This document shows, one piece after another, positions 1 through 5,846 of a stretch of DNA of 5,846 nt; position 1 is the stretch's first letter; the number at the start of each line of letters is the position of its first letter. Source of the DNA: Bacteroidales bacterium (GTDB lineage: Bacteria; Bacteroidota; Bacteroidia; Bacteroidales; UBA932); the NCBI GenBank assembly GCA_024401915.1, contig JAKSKA010000098.1, positions 1 through 5,846 of the forward strand, given 5' to 3'. Position numbers and translations under genes: made by a program. The notes beneath the pieces were generated by a model that was not told the origin of the DNA, did no database searches, and worked only from the letters and a program-made list of their open reading frames with translations.

Positions 1-1002
1 GAACTTCTCAGCGTCATCGACGGGAATCCTGGCGACTGTATAGAATGCACCCATAGGGATGGGGCTGTAAACGCCGGGAATCTTGTTCAGACCGTCGATA
101 AGGAAATTGCGTCTGTCCAGATACTCCTCGTAAACGCCCTGCAGATAGGACTTGTCCACTCCGAGACTTGCCTCTGCCACGATCTGGCCGATGAGACGCG
201 AGCTCAGGCGCGCCTGGCAGAACGTCATCACAGACTCGCGGACCTTGCGGTTCTGCGTGCAGATGGCCCCGATCCTGATGCCGCATTCGCTGTAGCGCTT
301 GCTGACCGAATCGATAAGTATCACGTTTTCCTCTATCCCTTCGAGGTGGAACGCACTGATATAGGGCATACCGGTGTAGATGAACTCACGGTAGACCTCA
401 TCGCTGAACAGATACAGGTTGTGCTTCTTGACTATGTCGCGGAGGCGGTTCATCTCCGCACGCGTATAAAGATAGCCCGTGGGGTTGTTGGGGTTGCAGA
501 TGAGGATGGCCTTTGTCCTTTCCGTTATCTGCTCCTCGAAAGCCTCGACGCTGGGAAGGCGGAATCCGTCCTCGATCGTCGTCTTCACGGACTTGATGAC
601 CGCACCCACAGAGATGGCGAAGGCCATATAATTGGCATAGAAGGGGTCGGTCACTATCACCTCATCCCCCGGGCCGAGACAGGTAAGGAATGCAAAGAGC
701 ACAGCTTCGGAACCGCCGGTGGTGATGATGATATCGTCCGGAGAGAGGTAGATGCCATACTCCGAATAATACTGCACCATCTTGTTGCGGAGACTCAGAT
801 AGCCCTGGGAGGGACTGTATTCGAGGATATCCCTGTCCACGTTGTGCAAAGCCTCGATCGCACAGGGAGGGGTCTTGATGTCGGGCTGACCGATATTCAG
901 ATGATAGACGTGGACACCGTTACGCTTGGCATCCTCGGCATAAGGCGCGAGCTTCCGGATAGGCGAGCTCGGCATATTCTGCGCACGTTGCGAAATTTCC
1001 AT
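1..1002 (-). CDS. Class I/II PLP-dependent aminotransferase (aspartate aminotransferase-like), C-terminus cut by window edge
   Basis: Cytoplasmic fold-type I aminotransferase that would move an amino group between an amino acid and a 2-oxo acid using pyridoxal phosphate (PLP). The 334 codons in the window are open to base 1. Visible family landmarks: a GGSEA loop near residues 96-100 (PLP phosphate contact), the NPNNPTG motif at 170-176, D201 and Y204 in SDEVYREF (pyridine nitrogen and ring hydroxyl contacts), the Schiff-base lysine K235 in SVSKR, and R243 in GIRIG. The usual C-terminal small domain with the substrate-carboxylate arginine lies outside the window, roughly 60 residues by comparison with family length, so substrate specificity cannot be judged. 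The start is the ATG at 1002, since the N-terminal segment before IGQPDIKTP resembles family members; an in-frame ATG at codon 10 (975) is the alternative. It begins 12 bases after the thioredoxin-like gene and has its own promoter-like element. Family assignment is firm; aspartate as substrate is inference. Confidence 0.93.
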   Translation of the reverse strand, partial: MEISQRAQNMPSSPIRKLAPYAEDAKRNGVHVYHLNIGQPDIKTPPCAIEALHNVDRDILEYSPSQGYLSLRNKMVQYYSEYGIYLSPDDIIITTGGSEAVLFAFLTCLGPGDEVIVTDPFYANYMAFAISVGAVIKSVKTTIEDGFRLPSVEAFEEQITERTKAILICNPNNPTGYLYTRAEMNRLRDIVKKHNLYLFSDEVYREFIYTGMPYISAFHLEGIEENVILIDSVSKRYSECGIRIGAICTQNRKVRESVMTFCQARLSSRLIGQIVAEASLGVDKSYLQGVYEEYLDRRNFLIDGLNKIPGVYSPIPMGAFYTVARIPVDDAEKF

Positions 1003-1006
1003 AGTG

Positions 1007-1014
1007 CAAAGATA
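1007..1014 (-). promoter_or_regulatory. Bacteroidota-type -7 promoter element (TAnnTTTG) upstream of the aminotransferase
   Basis: On the minus strand the sequence TATCTTTG fits the Bacteroidota sigma-ABfr -7 consensus TAnnTTTG exactly. Only four bases (CACT) separate it from the ATG at 1002, so a transcript from it would be leaderless or have a leader of a few bases. A TTTG that could act as the -33 element lies at 1039-1042, but the 24-base spacer is longer than the usual 19-21 or so, making the upstream half weak. The element overlaps the end of the intergenic gap just after the stop codon of the upstream gene and suggests the aminotransferase can be expressed independently of the genes before it. 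Confidence 0.5.
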
Positions 1015-1848
1015 TTATTTTTCTGCTGTTTTCGTATACAAATCCACAAGGTCGCGGCACAATGGCAGCAACTGCTTGAGGGATTCCGGTTCCAGCCTGC
1101 GTCCCATTATGAGGCCGCCCGGCTCAACAAGGAACATCTTCGGAGTCGAAATGACACCATACAGACGCTGGTAATTGGAGGAGATTTCCGGGTCCTGGAA
1201 ATGCAGCACCTCGACGTTGCGCCCGCCGATGCGGAAAGAGCTCCTGAACTTCCTCCACGCCTTCCTGTCCGAGCCGAAATAGACGGCGCAGAAATCCAGC
1301 GGGAAATCCACCTCCTTCAGTATGGACGGGAGCACGGCGGCCTCCAGGCGGCACTTCGAGCAGGAGGTGTCGTAAAAGAACAGAACCGTCGCCCTGCCCT
1401 CGCGGGGCACTGTCACCTTCTTGCCGGAAGGCTTGAAAAGAGCGATCCCGGGTGCCTTCATCCCGATAAGCGAGTTCCTGTTGAAATCGACGAAGAGCTT
1501 GGCGTCCATATCGTCGAACTCGCCCTTGAAGCGCACGGTGCCATCCTTGAACCACTTGTCATACACCCGTATCGCAACCTCCTCCTCCCCCATCACCGGA
1601 GCCTCCTTGTAGTGGTTGAAGATCTCCGTGGCGACGTGGCGCCTGGAGAGCGAATCCTTGCAGGAGGAGATGAGCCAGTCACATTCGGCCGCTATGTCTT
1701 CCGGCGCATTCCCCTGCAGCAGTGCATAATAGCGCACAAGCAGGGAATCGAGTCCGCCATAACCGGGCTCCTGCGCAACGCACGGAACAGCGGAGATGGC
1801 GGAACAAAGCAGCAAGGCTGCAAGAAGTTTCTTGATTACGGGCAGCAC
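1015..1848 (-). CDS. Probable secreted thioredoxin-fold (TlpA/DUF5106-like) protein with CSKC motif
   Basis: Predicted 277-residue exported thiol-disulfide protein. The N-terminus has lysines at 6-7, a hydrophobic stretch (about 8-20) and a small-residue region suited to signal peptidase I, with cleavage possible after A20 or A25. Residues about 30-120 form a helical-looking region without a recognised motif. From about 128 the sequence follows the thioredoxin-like pattern: IGMKAP entry, a beta strand VLFFYDTSC, the dithiol C163-S-K-C166, and a cis-proline loop STPKMFL (P236) followed by a strand and a glycine turn. The Trp usual before the first catalytic Cys is replaced by Ser. The layout resembles DUF5106/TlpA-like proteins common in Bacteroidales; that family name is recalled, not searched. 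The start is a GTG at 1848: an in-frame TGA sits two codons upstream and no ATG lies early enough to keep the signal sequence. It follows coaD by 15 bases. Whether it reduces, oxidises or isomerises disulfides is unknown. Confidence 0.85.
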   Translation of the reverse strand: MLPVIKKLLAALLLCSAISAVPCVAQEPGYGGLDSLLVRYYALLQGNAPEDIAAECDWLISSCKDSLSRRHVATEIFNHYKEAPVMGEEEVAIRVYDKWFKDGTVRFKGEFDDMDAKLFVDFNRNSLIGMKAPGIALFKPSGKKVTVPREGRATVLFFYDTSCSKCRLEAAVLPSILKEVDFPLDFCAVYFGSDRKAWRKFRSSFRIGGRNVEVLHFQDPEISSNYQRLYGVISTPKMFLVEPGGLIMGRRLEPESLKQLLPLCRDLVDLYTKTAEK

Positions 1849-1863
1849 GGTTCAGAAATGTGT

Positions 1864-2337
1864 TCATCCCCTCGGCGGCAGCACCACGCCCTCAGGAAGG
1901 AAGAGCGAGGTGTCGCCGTTGTGGCGGAGGATATCCCGGACGGCGGAGGATGAGATATGTGCGAACTCCTGCGCCGTCGGGATGATAAGCGTCTCGATCT
2001 CCGGTGCCAGCCTGCGGTTGGCGTCAGCGATGGCACGCTCGTTTTCAAAGTCGAGCATATTGCGCACGCCTCTTACGATATGGCATATCCCAAGCTCGCG
2101 GCACACATCGACGGTGAGTCCGTCATACTTGATGACGCTCACGCCCTTGATGCCCGCGCAGGCCTGATTGATGATGGCGATACGCTTGTCCATATCATAG
2201 AAACCACGTTTGTCCTGATTCACACCGACGGCCACCACAAGCTCATCGAACATAGTGAGCGCCCGCTTGAGGATATTGAGATGTCCGGCTGTGAAAGGAT
2301 CGAAGGAACCGGGGAAAAGAGCTTTTCTTGTGTCCAT
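1864..2337 (-). CDS. coaD: Phosphopantetheine adenylyltransferase (CoaD)
   Basis: Catalyses transfer of AMP from ATP to 4'-phosphopantetheine, giving dephospho-CoA and pyrophosphate, the penultimate step of coenzyme A synthesis, in the cytoplasm. The 157-residue product is a normal length for this nucleotidyltransferase. Signature elements are all present: GSFDPFTAGH at 10-19 containing the T-x-G-H nucleotide-binding motif (T16, H19), K43 in the position of the E. coli K42, the RGVRN segment (R89, R92) followed by DFENE, and the ISSSAVR motif at 128-134. The ATG at 2337 is chosen because it places MDTRKALFPGSFDP as in typical CoaD proteins; a TTG at 2358, seven codons earlier, would overlap the previous gene's stop and add residues not expected in the family. 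It lies 13 bases after the large secreted protein gene and 15 bases before the thioredoxin-like gene. Functional assignment is firm. Confidence 0.97.
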   Translation of the reverse strand: MDTRKALFPGSFDPFTAGHLNILKRALTMFDELVVAVGVNQDKRGFYDMDKRIAIINQACAGIKGVSVIKYDGLTVDVCRELGICHIVRGVRNMLDFENERAIADANRRLAPEIETLIIPTAQEFAHISSSAVRDILRHNGDTSLFLPEGVVLPPRG

Positions 2338-2350
2338 ATCCGGAATATTG

Positions 2351-5300
2351 TCAGTCAATCCAGCTACCTACGGTTTCATAGATGAAATCGGCCATATGCT
2401 GCATTCCGTTAGCGTCGGGATGGGTGGTGCCGTCATACTTGGTGACGTAGGTGTTTTCCTTGAAACCATAGGTGCCGAGGAAATCGACATACTTCACCCT
2501 GTCGGAATAATGATTGGCAATCTTCCTGACCACTTCTCCCATTCCCTGTCCGAGGCCGTCACCGACGAGGCATACGATCTTGACGGAAGGATAGCGTACC
2601 AGGCACATACGGACGAGCTTGAGATAAGACTCCGCGAACGTGTCACTGCCCAGGGACTCGCTCTGGGCGACCGTCACAGCGTCATCGGCCTGACTGAAGA
2701 TCGTCGACATCTGTGCGTCGCTGGGAGCCGTCTCGCTACGCATAGCGATGCCGGCATAGAGCTCTTCACCGTAGTTGTGGCCATAATCGTTGGTACCGCC
2801 GTGGATTACGATGACGTCGGGATTGCCCACTCCGGCGCAGGTGATGAAGCGGCTGCAGAAATCATAGCCGTACCAGTACTGCGTGTTGTCTCCGCAGGTG
2901 TTGCGGACAACGGTGGTGTTACCGAAGGAATTGTTGGTATCGAGGCGGGCGTCGCTCATCTTCTCATAGATGAGTTTGTGCCACCAGGTCTGGTTCACGC
3001 TGAGCACGTCGCACTTGGCATTCGGGTAGTGGATGGAATAGCTCGGGAGGCTGTAACCTGCAAATGTCGAGATGCTGTCGCCGATGATGCTCACCTTCTT
3101 CGAAGGCAGAACGACGGGATTCGTATCCGCAGGAACGGTCGCGATCACAGGATAGCCCGCAGAGGACTCGGTCCAGTTGGAGAACGTGACGCCCGAGATG
3201 GCCGTGAGCGAGGAGATGTTGCCGTTGAGCTGGCTGACCAGGGTTCCGTCGCTGATTTCAGCGGCGCTTACGCCCTGGCAGCTTGCGTCCTTCTTTCCGT
3301 TGTCCATAGCACCGAAAGGCACGCTTTCGTTGAAGTAGCAGCGATAAAAAGACGAACCGGCGCTGTTGCTGCGTCCGACGACCGCACCCCATTTCGTGAT
3401 GGTGGACGAGGAGATAGGAGCATTGTGGGAAACGATATCGCCCGCACTTACGCGGCTGAAGCAGTTGTCCACGAGTCCTGTAGTAGGAGAGGAATAACCG
3501 ACGATGCCGCCGATGCCGCCTTTGGATTCGGAAATGGAATTGAGCAGTCCGGGAGCGGAGCAGCAGTTCACGATATTAGCTTTGCCGGCACCCGTAACAT
3601 AGCCTGCGACGCCGCCGAGGAGGGCGAAGAGGTTGGAACCGCCATTGTTGGATTTCGAGACGACCTCATAGCTGAGGGCGGCACAGTTCACGACGTTCAG
3701 CGTATAGCCTGAAGGGTATGAGCTGTAGCCAAGTATCGAAGCACAGTCGTATCCGCCCTGGACGCTGCCGTATGCGGCACAGTTGTCGATGGTGGCAACC
3801 ATCTCGACACCGCCCGTCGTGTTGTTCACGATGCCCACGATGCCGCCGCAGTAGTAGCTGTTGGACTTCACTTCTGCACATCCGGCCATCACGCAGTCTT
3901 TCACCACGCCGCCGTTGAGGTTGCTGACGATGCCGCCGCAGCCCCAGTTCTTCACGAGGGCGCAACCCTCGAACACGCAGGACGTAACGCTCGACTTCGC
4001 GATGCTGTCGGTGGAGAGAAGCTTGGCCACGATGCCGCCGGTATAGTAGGCGCTGGTGATTTCGCTGCCCTTCAGGACCTTGCAGGAAGAAATGGTGCTG
4101 GCATCCGCATAGGCGCAGATACCCGAGCTCTGGTTGCCGATAGCAACGACGCTGCCGCTGAAGTCACATTTGGTGATCGTTCCCTTGAACGCGCGGCCGG
4201 CGATGCCCGCAGTGCAGGAAACGCCCAGAGAATTGACTGTAATGTTGGTGGTCGAATACACCGAACCGTCCGTGACTTTGCAGCCGCTGATCGTGCCCCC
4301 GTTCAGGAAACCGGCCACAACACCAGCCTGATATTTGGCGCTGACCTTCGGAGCGGCAAAGGTGATATTGATGATGGAGCTGCCCTCACCTGCTATTCCG
4401 ACAAGGCCTGCCACTTCGATTCCGGAACCGTCACAGCTGAAATTGGAGATGGTGTGGTTCTGACCGTCGATGCTGCCGCAGAAGTCCAGTTCCGCCGAGA
4501 TTCCGATAGGCTCGTAATCCGTGATGCCGCTGAAATCCAGGTCGTTCTCGATCACGTAGTATGCCGACTTGTAGTCCTTGGTCGTCACGTCGGAATTCAC
4601 GAACGAGGCGAGCGTCTTGAGGTGGCCCGGCTTCGTGATCTTATACGGATTTATCCTGGTTCCGGCGCCCTCGAACATATCTCCGGCGGTCTGGGTGACA
4701 CTGATCCTGACGTTGTCGTCCGCTCCGGCGCTGATAGTGACAGTCGCCGTGCGGGGGGCCAGGAGGGAGTACTCCGTCGCCGTGAGGGTCACCGTAACGG
4801 GAGCCGTCCCGGCCGTTCCGGCCTCAGGGCTTACGGTAAGCCAGTCCTCGGACGAACTTGCAGTCCAATCCTTGTCCGCGCTGAGCTGGACCGTCTTGGA
4901 GCCACCCAGGGAATTGAAGATGACTTCATTCGAGCTGAGAGAGAAGGTCCCCGAACCACAGTTCTGAATCTTGACGTTGCTCCCACCGGGGCAGATATAG
5001 TCCTGGAAATTGTCCTTTGTCACCACAGTCCCGTCGACGCTTCCGGAAATCTTGCAGTTGTCGATGGTAGTCTCGCCTCCTGCAGGATAATAGGATACGA
5101 CCTGATACAGTTTCGAGGAAGTGACGTTTCCGGAATGGACGAGCACAGCCTTGGACGTGCAGTCCTTGAAGGTGGGACTGCCCGAGCCCTGATAGCCGCA
5201 GATGCCGCTGAGCTGAAGCGTTGCAAGGGTGACGTCGGATGTAACCTCCGAGCTGATGGTCACCTCACCACAATGACAGTCCGTGATGTTGAGCGCCGCA

Positions 5301-5846
5301 TTGGTCACGCTGCCGACGATGCCACCGACCCTCACCAGCTTTTTGTGTGCGCTGATAACCGAAATGTCGCCGTCATTTCTGCAGCCTGACATCGAGCCGC
5401 CATTCGCTGCACCGCCAATGGCGCCTCCGATCCTTATATCTCCGCTAGCATTGTTCGTGCCCGTCATCGACACGGAAGCCGAATTGGTGCAACCGCTCAA
5501 GTTGACAGCGACGGCGCCCCATCCGAGGATGCCGCCGATGCACATATTGCGACCGGTGGAGTCGCCCTCGATGGCATCAGCGCTGACATACACGTCCGCA
5601 CCGGCCTTGTTCTCACAATTGCTGACCGCTGCAGCACCTTTCGAGTTGTAGCCCAGGATGCCGCCTACGCCCACGCTGCCGCAGCTCTCGCCGCTTACGC
5701 TGACCTTGCCGTAATTGTCGCAATCCTTCACCGCAGCTGACGCTACGGTAACGCCTCCTACGATGCCTCCGACATAGCGGGTGGACGTGCCGGCCACGCT
5801 CTTGTCAGCAACGGCACCATAGTTCTCGCATCCCGAAACCTCCATC
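2351..5846 (-). CDS. Large secreted beta-helix-repeat/BACON/SGNH-hydrolase protein, N-terminus cut by window edge
   Basis: At least 1164 residues (numbered from the codon at 5845); the frame runs on past the window, so the signal peptide and true start are missing. Domain order: residues 1-300, repeats ending in Gly-Gly-Ile-Val/Leu-Gly and Cys-centred turns, typical of GLUG-like right-handed beta-helix proteins; 301-389, a BACON-like beta-sandwich (LGGSKTVQLSADKDWTAS, SSEDWLTVSPEAGTAG, ending VTQTAG); 390-905, a second array opening with a GLUG-style entry (NPYKITKPGHLKTLASFVN, IENDLDFSG, GSIDGQNHTI) and ending near SAGYPVI; 916-1164, an SGNH/GDSL hydrolase with S924 in GDSIS, an NNSFGNT segment near 971-977, N1019 in GGTND, and D1138/H1142 in DGTTHP. 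SGNH enzymes hydrolyse esters, often acetyl or acyl groups on glycans, but the substrate here is unknown. BACON domains in Bacteroidota are usually in surface carbohydrate-associated proteins, so a cell-surface or secreted location is likely. About 41 cysteines suggest disulfide or buried Cys ladders. No C-terminal sorting domain is seen. Confidence 0.88.
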   Translation of the reverse strand, partial: MEVSGCENYGAVADKSVAGTSTRYVGGIVGGVTVASAAVKDCDNYGKVSVSGESCGSVGVGGILGYNSKGAAAVSNCENKAGADVYVSADAIEGDSTGRNMCIGGILGWGAVAVNLSGCTNSASVSMTGTNNASGDIRIGGAIGGAANGGSMSGCRNDGDISVISAHKKLVRVGGIVGSVTNAALNITDCHCGEVTISSEVTSDVTLATLQLSGICGYQGSGSPTFKDCTSKAVLVHSGNVTSSKLYQVVSYYPAGGETTIDNCKISGSVDGTVVTKDNFQDYICPGGSNVKIQNCGSGTFSLSSNEVIFNSLGGSKTVQLSADKDWTASSSEDWLTVSPEAGTAGTAPVTVTLTATEYSLLAPRTATVTISAGADDNVRISVTQTAGDMFEGAGTRINPYKITKPGHLKTLASFVNSDVTTKDYKSAYYVIENDLDFSGITDYEPIGISAELDFCGSIDGQNHTISNFSCDGSGIEVAGLVGIAGEGSSIINITFAAPKVSAKYQAGVVAGFLNGGTISGCKVTDGSVYSTTNITVNSLGVSCTAGIAGRAFKGTITKCDFSGSVVAIGNQSSGICAYADASTISSCKVLKGSEITSAYYTGGIVAKLLSTDSIAKSSVTSCVFEGCALVKNWGCGGIVSNLNGGVVKDCVMAGCAEVKSNSYYCGGIVGIVNNTTGGVEMVATIDNCAAYGSVQGGYDCASILGYSSYPSGYTLNVVNCAALSYEVVSKSNNGGSNLFALLGGVAGYVTGAGKANIVNCCSAPGLLNSISESKGGIGGIVGYSSPTTGLVDNCFSRVSAGDIVSHNAPISSSTITKWGAVVGRSNSAGSSFYRCYFNESVPFGAMDNGKKDASCQGVSAAEISDGTLVSQLNGNISSLTAISGVTFSNWTESSAGYPVIATVPADTNPVVLPSKKVSIIGDSISTFAGYSLPSYSIHYPNAKCDVLSVNQTWWHKLIYEKMSDARLDTNNSFGNTTVVRNTCGDNTQYWYGYDFCSRFITCAGVGNPDVIVIHGGTNDYGHNYGEELYAGIAMRSETAPSDAQMSTIFSQADDAVTVAQSESLGSDTFAESYLKLVRMCLVRYPSVKIVCLVGDGLGQGMGEVVRKIANHYSDRVKYVDFLGTYGFKENTYVTKYDGTTHPDANGMQHMADFIYETVGSWID
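3131..4678 (-). repeat. Second protein-level repeat array (GLUG/beta-helix-like) before the hydrolase domain
   Basis: Residues about 390-905 of the large protein. The array opens with a GLUG-type entry segment and then repeats a glycine element (AGVVAG, AGIAG, GGIVA, GGIVS, GGIVG, ASILG, GGVAG, GGIVG, GAVVG) and a Cys turn. The turn cysteines are residues 522, 560, 588, 623, 651, 689, 721, 761, 795 and 836, intervals of 28-41. Several units carry an extra Cys five residues later (628, 656). At the DNA level the word CGATGCCGCC on the plus strand recurs exactly at 3502, 3511, 3838, 3928 and 4030, mostly encoding the glycine element. Confidence 0.75.
4946..5846 (-). repeat. First protein-level repeat array (GLUG/beta-helix-like), continuing past the window edge
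   Basis: Degenerate in-frame repeats with a period of about 32-42 residues. Each unit holds a glycine element (GGIVG, GGILG, GGAIG, SGICG) and a Cys-centred turn such as SGCEN, KDCDN, SNCEN, SGCTN, SGCRN, KDCTS, DNCKI. The turn cysteines are residues 6, 42, 77, 119, 155, 190, 229, 264 and 296. The first visible unit is already mid-array, so more copies are expected beyond base 5846. The last unit loses its glycine element and runs into the BACON-like domain. Confidence 0.75.

Noticed and set aside
1774..1848. Lipoprotein signal on the thioredoxin-like protein (LLLC)
   Set aside because: The residue before C15 is Leu, which does not fit a lipobox (normally Gly, Ala or Ser there), and the hydrophobic core continues past it. 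A signal peptidase I type signal is more likely.
346..1953. A 535-codon open frame on the plus strand
   Set aside because: It lies antisense across the aminotransferase, the thioredoxin-like gene and the end of coaD, has no recognisable motif, and spans gene boundaries. Its openness follows from the codon bias of the minus-strand genes.
2338..2358. TTG at 2358 as the coaD start
   Set aside because: It would overlap the stop of the preceding gene and add seven residues before the family-typical N-terminus; the ATG at 2337 fits CoaD better.
2255..3712. A 485-codon open frame on the plus strand
   Set aside because: Antisense to coaD's start and the SGNH domain plus part of the repeat array. 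The translation shows no family pattern, while the minus strand shows clear conserved motifs in the same bases.
3502..4040. CRISPR-like or tandem DNA repeat
   Set aside because: The repeated words are only about 10 bases, in frame, irregularly spaced and explained by the conserved glycine element of the protein repeat.
4454..5389. A 311-codon open frame on the plus strand
   Set aside because: Antisense to the BACON-like domain and flanking repeats; rich in Arg, Asp and Val as expected from reading this coding strand backwards. No domain recognised.
5843..5845. ATG as the true start of the large protein
   Set aside because: The frame is cut by the window edge, the first visible residues are in the middle of a repeat unit, and no signal peptide follows. 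It is an internal Met.

Overview
The window looks like chromosomal DNA from a moderately GC-rich member of the Bacteroidota, most likely Bacteroidales. Three things point there: a secreted repeat protein carrying a BACON-type domain, a DUF5106-like/TlpA-like secreted thioredoxin-fold protein, and a TAnnTTTG-type promoter element directly in front of a start codon. Genus cannot be fixed from this sequence.

All genes are on the minus strand and are transcribed from the right edge toward the left edge. In order of transcription they are: (1) a very large extracytoplasmic protein, cut at its N-terminus by the right edge, made of a glycine- and cysteine-patterned beta-helix-like repeat array, a BACON-like beta-sandwich, a second repeat array with a GLUG-type entry segment, and a C-terminal SGNH/GDSL-family hydrolase domain (5846 to 2351); (2) coaD, phosphopantetheine adenylyltransferase of coenzyme A synthesis (2337 to 1864); (3) a probable Sec-exported thioredoxin-fold protein with a CSKC motif (1848 to 1015); (4) a class I/II PLP-dependent aminotransferase, cut at its C-terminus by the left edge (1002 to 1). 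The three gaps are only 13, 15 and 12 bases, so the genes could be co-transcribed, although the aminotransferase appears to have its own promoter in the last gap. No RNA gene, insertion sequence, CRISPR array or convincing terminator was seen, and no stretch longer than 300 bases lacks a gene.

Two genes (coaD, aminotransferase) are ordinary cytoplasmic metabolism. The unusual part is the large surface or secreted protein, which appears to present an SGNH hydrolase at the end of a long, cysteine-rich repeat stalk. About 41 cysteines recur mainly at the turn position of each roughly 35-residue repeat. A secreted dithiol protein encoded two genes downstream is a possible, unproven partner for such a protein. 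The target of the hydrolase cannot be read from the sequence.
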